The notes under the pieces: generated by a model
What the model was told of the DNA's origin: nothing
Databases searched by the model: none
Seen by the model: only the letters and a program-made list of their open reading frames with translations
Source of the DNA: CALZJC01 sp041574955
Lineage (GTDB): Bacteria; Acidobacteriota; Thermoanaerobaculia; Multivoradales; JAHEKO01
DNA length: 7,432 nucleotides
NCBI GenBank assembly: GCA_041574955.1
Contig: JBFGNS010000189.1
Span: forward strand, 1-7,432
Direction: 5' to 3'
Shown here: positions 5,239-7,432 of the stretch, piece after piece
Layout of the letters: each line of letters begins with the position of its first letter
Numbering within the stretch: position 1 is the stretch's first letter
Translations under genes and position numbers: made by a program

Positions 5239-6420
5239 GTGGGCGCAGGCAGGCTCCTCGACGCGTCGAGCCCGCGGCCGGGCGCGGCACGGTTGGCCGT
5301 CCTGGTCTCGCTGCTCGCGGTGGCGGGCTGCCGCCCGGCCGCCGAGCCGGCGGCCGGGTCGGAAGCGCTGTCGGTGGTCGAGCTGCTCGGCGGCGCCGAG
5401 GCCAGCGGCTTCGCCCGCGCGCTCGAGCCGCGGCTGTTCCGCTTCCCCGCCGACCACGGCGCCCACCCGGAGTTCCGCACCGAGTGGTGGTACTTCACCG
5501 GCAACCTGGCGGGCCCCGGCGGGCGTCGCTTCGGCTATCAGCTGACCTTTTTCCGCTCGGCGCTGACTGCCCGGCCCGAGCCGCGGGCGTCGCGCTGGGC
5601 GGCAGACCAGGTCTACATGGCGCACTTCGCGGTGGTCGACGTCGAGGCCGCGCGGTTCGCCAGCTTCGAACGGTTCGCGCGCGGCGCCGCCGGCCTCGCC
5701 GGCGCCGACGCCGGGCCGTTCCGGGTGTGGCTCGAGGACTGGTCGGCGACCGGCGGCGGCGAGCTGCCGCCGATCCGGCTGAGCGCGGCCGACGGCGGCA
5801 CCGCCCTCGATCTCGAGCTGGCCCCCGGCAAGCCGCTCGTGCTCCAGGGCGAGCGCGGCTTGAGCCGCAAGGGACGCGAGCCCGGCAACGCCTCCTACTA
5901 CTACTCGCTCACCCGGATGCCGACCACCGGTAGCCTCACCAGCGGCGGCGAGACCTTCACGGTTACCGGCGCGAGCTGGATGGACCGCGAGTGGAGCACC
6001 AGCTCGCTCGACGCCGGCGTGGTCGGCTGGGACTGGTTCTCGCTGCAGCTCGACGACGGCCGCGACCTGATGGTCTACCGCCTGCGGCGCGCCGACGGCA
6101 CGAGCGACCCGCGCAGCGCCGGCAGCCTGGTGGGGGCAGCCGGTGGCGTCTCGCCGCTGGGCGCACAGGAGTTCGAGATCGAGCCCGACGGGCTCTGGCG
6201 CAGCCCCCGGACCGGTCGGGAGTACCCCTCCGGCTGGCTGCTGAGCGTGCCTTCTGAAGGCCTGGAGTTGACGGTTTCGCCGCTTCTGGCCGATCAGGAG
6301 ATCGACCACTCGGTGGTCTACTGGGAGGGCGCGGTGCGCGCCGCCGGCACCGCCGGCGGACGACCGGTGGGCGGCTGGGGGTACGTCGAGCTGACCGGCT
6401 ACGGCGCGCGATCGCCCTGA
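5239..6420 (+). CDS. AttH/CrtC-type lipocalin-like lipoprotein
   Basis: This 393-residue exported protein belongs to the AttH / carotenoid 1,2-hydratase (CrtC) superfamily, built from two lipocalin-like barrels that accommodate hydrophobic molecules. A short hydrophobic signal (about 19-29) ends in the lipobox VAGC, so Cys31 should be lipidated. Arg at +2 avoids the Asp inner-membrane retention signal, so outer-membrane placement is likely. Family blocks follow: HPEFRTEWWYFTGNL (76-90), GYQLTFFR (99-106), SYYYSLTRM (219-227), SWMDREWSTS (246-255), GWDWFSLQL (263-271) and, near the C-terminus, GYVELTGY. The GTG start at 5239 has an excellent Shine-Dalgarno sequence, GGAGGAG at 5226-5232, six bases upstream and inside the end of the permease gene. 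The gene is last in the operon and its partners recall the Agrobacterium attFGH-type cluster (ABC components plus AttH). It could be a hydratase or isomerase of an isoprenoid, or a periplasmic lipid carrier. No carotenoid biosynthesis gene is in the window, so I would not name it CrtC. Confidence 0.9.
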   Translation: MGAGRLLDASSPRPGAARLAVLVSLLAVAGCRPAAEPAAGSEALSVVELLGGAEASGFARALEPRLFRFPADHGAHPEFRTEWWYFTGNLAGPGGRRFGYQLTFFRSALTARPEPRASRWAADQVYMAHFAVVDVEAARFASFERFARGAAGLAGADAGPFRVWLEDWSATGGGELPPIRLSAADGGTALDLELAPGKPLVLQGERGLSRKGREPGNASYYYSLTRMPTTGSLTSGGETFTVTGASWMDREWSTSSLDAGVVGWDWFSLQLDDGRDLMVYRLRRADGTSDPRSAGSLVGAAGGVSPLGAQEFEIEPDGLWRSPRTGREYPSGWLLSVPSEGLELTVSPLLADQEIDHSVVYWEGAVRAAGTAGGRPVGGWGYVELTGYGARSP

Positions 6421-6421
6421 T

Positions 6422-6453
6422 CGGCCGACCCGGCGCGCCGGCCGCTAGCCGGC
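6422..6453. terminator. Possible bidirectional terminator hairpins between convergent genes
   Basis: The 24-base gap between the convergent stops and its right flank contain several alternative GC stems. These are a perfect 12-base palindrome CCGGCGCGCCGG (6430-6441), CGGCC (6422-6426) pairing with GGCCG (6440-6444), and GCCGGC (6437-6442) pairing with GCCGGC (6448-6453) around a five-base loop. No T-tract follows on either strand, so classical intrinsic termination is not shown. The location is the main argument. Confidence 0.25.
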
Positions 6454-7287
6454 GGCGGGCAGCAGCCCCACCACCCGTGCCGGACCGCCGGAGCCGCCGG
6501 CGATCTTCATCGGCAGCGCCACGACCCAGGCGCCGGTGGCCGGCAGCCTCTCCAGGGCCGTCAGGTTCTCGAGCCCGACGACGTTGGCCGCCGCCGCCAC
6601 CCGATGGACGATGAAGTCGCGCGACGCCCCGTGGTCGATGCTGGCGGTGTCCACGCCCAGCGCGGCAACCCCCCGCTCCTCGACCAGATAGCGGGCGGCC
6701 TCCTCGCCGTACGACGGGAAATGGAGGTTCGAGGCATCGCCGGGGGTGTCGTCTCCCAGATACGAGCGGGCGTCCGGCCAGCGCGCGCTCCAGCCGGTGC
6801 GCAGCAGCACGATGGCCGCCTCGGGCAGGGGGCCGTGGGCGCTCTCCCACGCCTCGACGTCGGCGAGCCCGAGCCGGTAGTCGGCGTCGGCCGCCGCCTG
6901 GGCCGAGACGTCGATCACCACCGCCGGACCGACCAGCCGCTCGAGCGGCACCTCGCTCGCGCTCCAGCCGGCGGCGTCGAAGTGCACCGGCGCGTCGAGG
7001 TGTGTGCCGCCGTGCTCGGGAGTGGCGATCCGGTTGGCCGAGTAGAAGAAACCGGCCTCGGTCGTGCCGTGCGCCAGCACCTCGAGCTCGAAGCGCGACG
7101 GCGAGGTCGGCCAGTAGAGCGTCTGCTCGTCGTACGGATGGCTCAGATCCACGATCTCGGCGGCCGCCAGATCGAAGCCGGCGGGGGCACCGGCCAGGGC
7201 GGCGTGCGGCGCGGGTTGGTGGCACGCCGCGGCCAGGATCAGGGTCGACGCCCAACCGGTCACGGTCCGCGCATCTCGGGGGATCAT
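6445..7287 (-). CDS. Cyclase-family metal-dependent hydrolase, putative lipoprotein
   Basis: This 280-residue protein belongs to the cyclase family (Pfam Cyclase, PF04199), which includes bacterial kynurenine formamidase and isatin hydrolase: metal-dependent hydrolases acting on amide or cyclic substrates. The family motif is intact as HGGTHLDAPVHF (92-103). His92, His96, Asp98 and His102, together with His228 and Glu240 (in GLEN), have the same mutual spacing as the binuclear-metal site described for KynB-type enzymes. GVDTASID (211-218) and PMKIAGGSGGPAR near the C-terminus are further family blocks. Unusually, residues 1-22 (two Arg, then a hydrophobic stretch ending AAAC) look like a lipoprotein signal, followed by a flexible Ala/Pro linker. 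That would place the enzyme outside the cytoplasm and argues against a role as ordinary cytoplasmic kynurenine formamidase. The ATG at 7287 has a strong Shine-Dalgarno sequence (GAGGAGGTG, complement of 7292-7300). It lies 47 bases after an S9 peptidase gene on the same strand. The substrate is unknown. Confidence 0.9.
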   Translation of the reverse strand: MIPRDARTVTGWASTLILAAACHQPAPHAALAGAPAGFDLAAAEIVDLSHPYDEQTLYWPTSPSRFELEVLAHGTTEAGFFYSANRIATPEHGGTHLDAPVHFDAAGWSASEVPLERLVGPAVVIDVSAQAAADADYRLGLADVEAWESAHGPLPEAAIVLLRTGWSARWPDARSYLGDDTPGDASNLHFPSYGEEAARYLVEERGVAALGVDTASIDHGASRDFIVHRVAAAANVVGLENLTALERLPATGAWVVALPMKIAGGSGGPARVVGLLPAAG

Positions 7288-7334
7288 CGCTCACCTCCTC
7301 GCCAGCGAGCTGCGGCCGGCGCGCCGCGCCGAGC

Positions 7335-7432
7335 TCAGCCGTCGCTCAGCCAGCGGTCGAGCCAGTCGAGCACGACGTCGTGCCACTGGATCGAGTTGTT
7401 GGGCTTGAGCACCCAGTGGTTCTCGTCGGGGA
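7335..7432 (-). CDS. S9-family serine peptidase (prolyl oligopeptidase-like), C-terminal fragment
   Basis: Only the last 31 complete codons are inside the window. The translation PDENHWVLKPNN, then SIQWHDVVLDWLDRWLSDG and a TGA stop (7337-7335), is the characteristic end of S9 peptidases of the dipeptidyl/acylaminoacyl-peptidase type. In these an alpha/beta-hydrolase domain ends with the catalytic His in a DExH-like motif followed by a W-rich terminal helix. His5 of the visible fragment (in ENHWV) is the presumed catalytic histidine. The catalytic Ser and Asp and the propeller domain lie beyond the right edge. The short 47-base gap to the cyclase-family gene on the same strand, with no obvious terminator, suggests co-transcription. 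Confidence 0.85.
   Translation of the reverse strand, partial: PDENHWVLKPNNSIQWHDVVLDWLDRWLSDG

Noticed and set aside
2736..5933. Long plus-strand open frames at 2736-4310 and 4473-5933 in another frame of the permease/AttH region.
   Set aside because: They are +1-type frames of genes with clear family motifs; their translations are Arg/Gly/Ala/Pro repeats without conserved features.
2917..6309. A 1130-codon open frame on the minus strand, antisense to the permease and the AttH-like gene.
   Set aside because: It spans two well-supported plus-strand genes, its translation is an Arg/Gln/Ala/Gly/His-rich low-complexity sequence with no recognisable domain, and such stop-free antisense frames are expected in very GC-rich codon-biased DNA.
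5239..6420. Naming the lipocalin-like protein crtC (carotenoid 1,2-hydratase).
   Set aside because: The fold family fits, but no carotenoid genes are present in the window and the ABC neighbours point to the AttH-type subgroup, so the symbol would overstate the evidence.
5963..7294. A 443-codon minus-strand open frame overlapping the cyclase gene and the end of the AttH-like gene.
   Set aside because: It is an out-of-frame reading of the cyclase gene with an Arg/Gly/Ala-rich product; the frame at 6445-7287 carries the intact metal-binding motifs and a strong ribosome-binding site.
7288..7334. A terminator in the 47-base gap between the S9 peptidase and cyclase genes.
   Set aside because: Short GC palindromes such as GGCGCGCC are present, but there is no convincing stem with a T-tract; the gap mainly holds the cyclase ribosome-binding site.

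Overview
The window is a very GC-rich, gene-dense stretch of bacterial chromosome. Third codon positions are strongly G/C-biased throughout, and four of the five complete or partial genes that read cleanly from a non-ATG start use GTG. Two lipoprotein signal peptides, a LolD/YbbA-type ATPase with a YbbP-like permease, and a tandem PilZ protein point to a diderm (Gram-negative-type) organism. The small cysteine-rich zinc-ribbon protein and the general gene mix remind me of Acidobacteriota or Myxococcota-like lineages, but this is an impression and not a firm assignment. No phage, IS, CRISPR, tRNA or rRNA signal is visible.

Layout. (1) Positions 1-1121, minus strand: a short probable operon in which a conserved zinc-ribbon protein of unknown function (699-1121) is followed by the N-terminal half of an AgcS-type sodium:alanine/amino-acid symporter that runs off the left edge. 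(2) Positions 1122-1287: a 166-base divergent intergenic region with candidate promoter elements for both directions and a small perfect dyad in front of the plus-strand operon. (3) Positions 1288-6420, plus strand: a tightly packed four-gene operon made of a tandem PilZ-domain protein, a LolD/YbbA-like ABC ATPase, a ten-helix FtsX/MacB-type permease of 849 residues, and an AttH/CrtC-type lipocalin-like lipoprotein. Junctions are a 4-base gap, a GTGA overlap and a 3-base gap, so translational coupling is likely. (4) Positions 6445-7287, minus strand: a cyclase-family metal-dependent hydrolase with a lipoprotein-type signal peptide, convergent with the operon. (5) Positions 7335-7432, minus strand: the extreme C-terminus of an S9-family (prolyl oligopeptidase-like) serine peptidase, which lies upstream of the cyclase gene and may be co-transcribed with it.

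How the genes may work together. The ATPase, permease and AttH-like lipoprotein form a recognisable module that parallels the E. coli YbbA-YbbP-TesA arrangement: an ABC mechanotransducer-type pair plus a periplasmic protein that handles a hydrophobic molecule. The inferred role is extraction, movement or modification of a lipid-like or isoprenoid-like compound at the envelope. The leading PilZ gene suggests that cyclic-di-GMP could feed into this module, which is the most interesting hypothesis in the window. The remaining genes look like ordinary metabolism and transport, apart from the cyclase-family enzyme apparently being exported and lipid-anchored.
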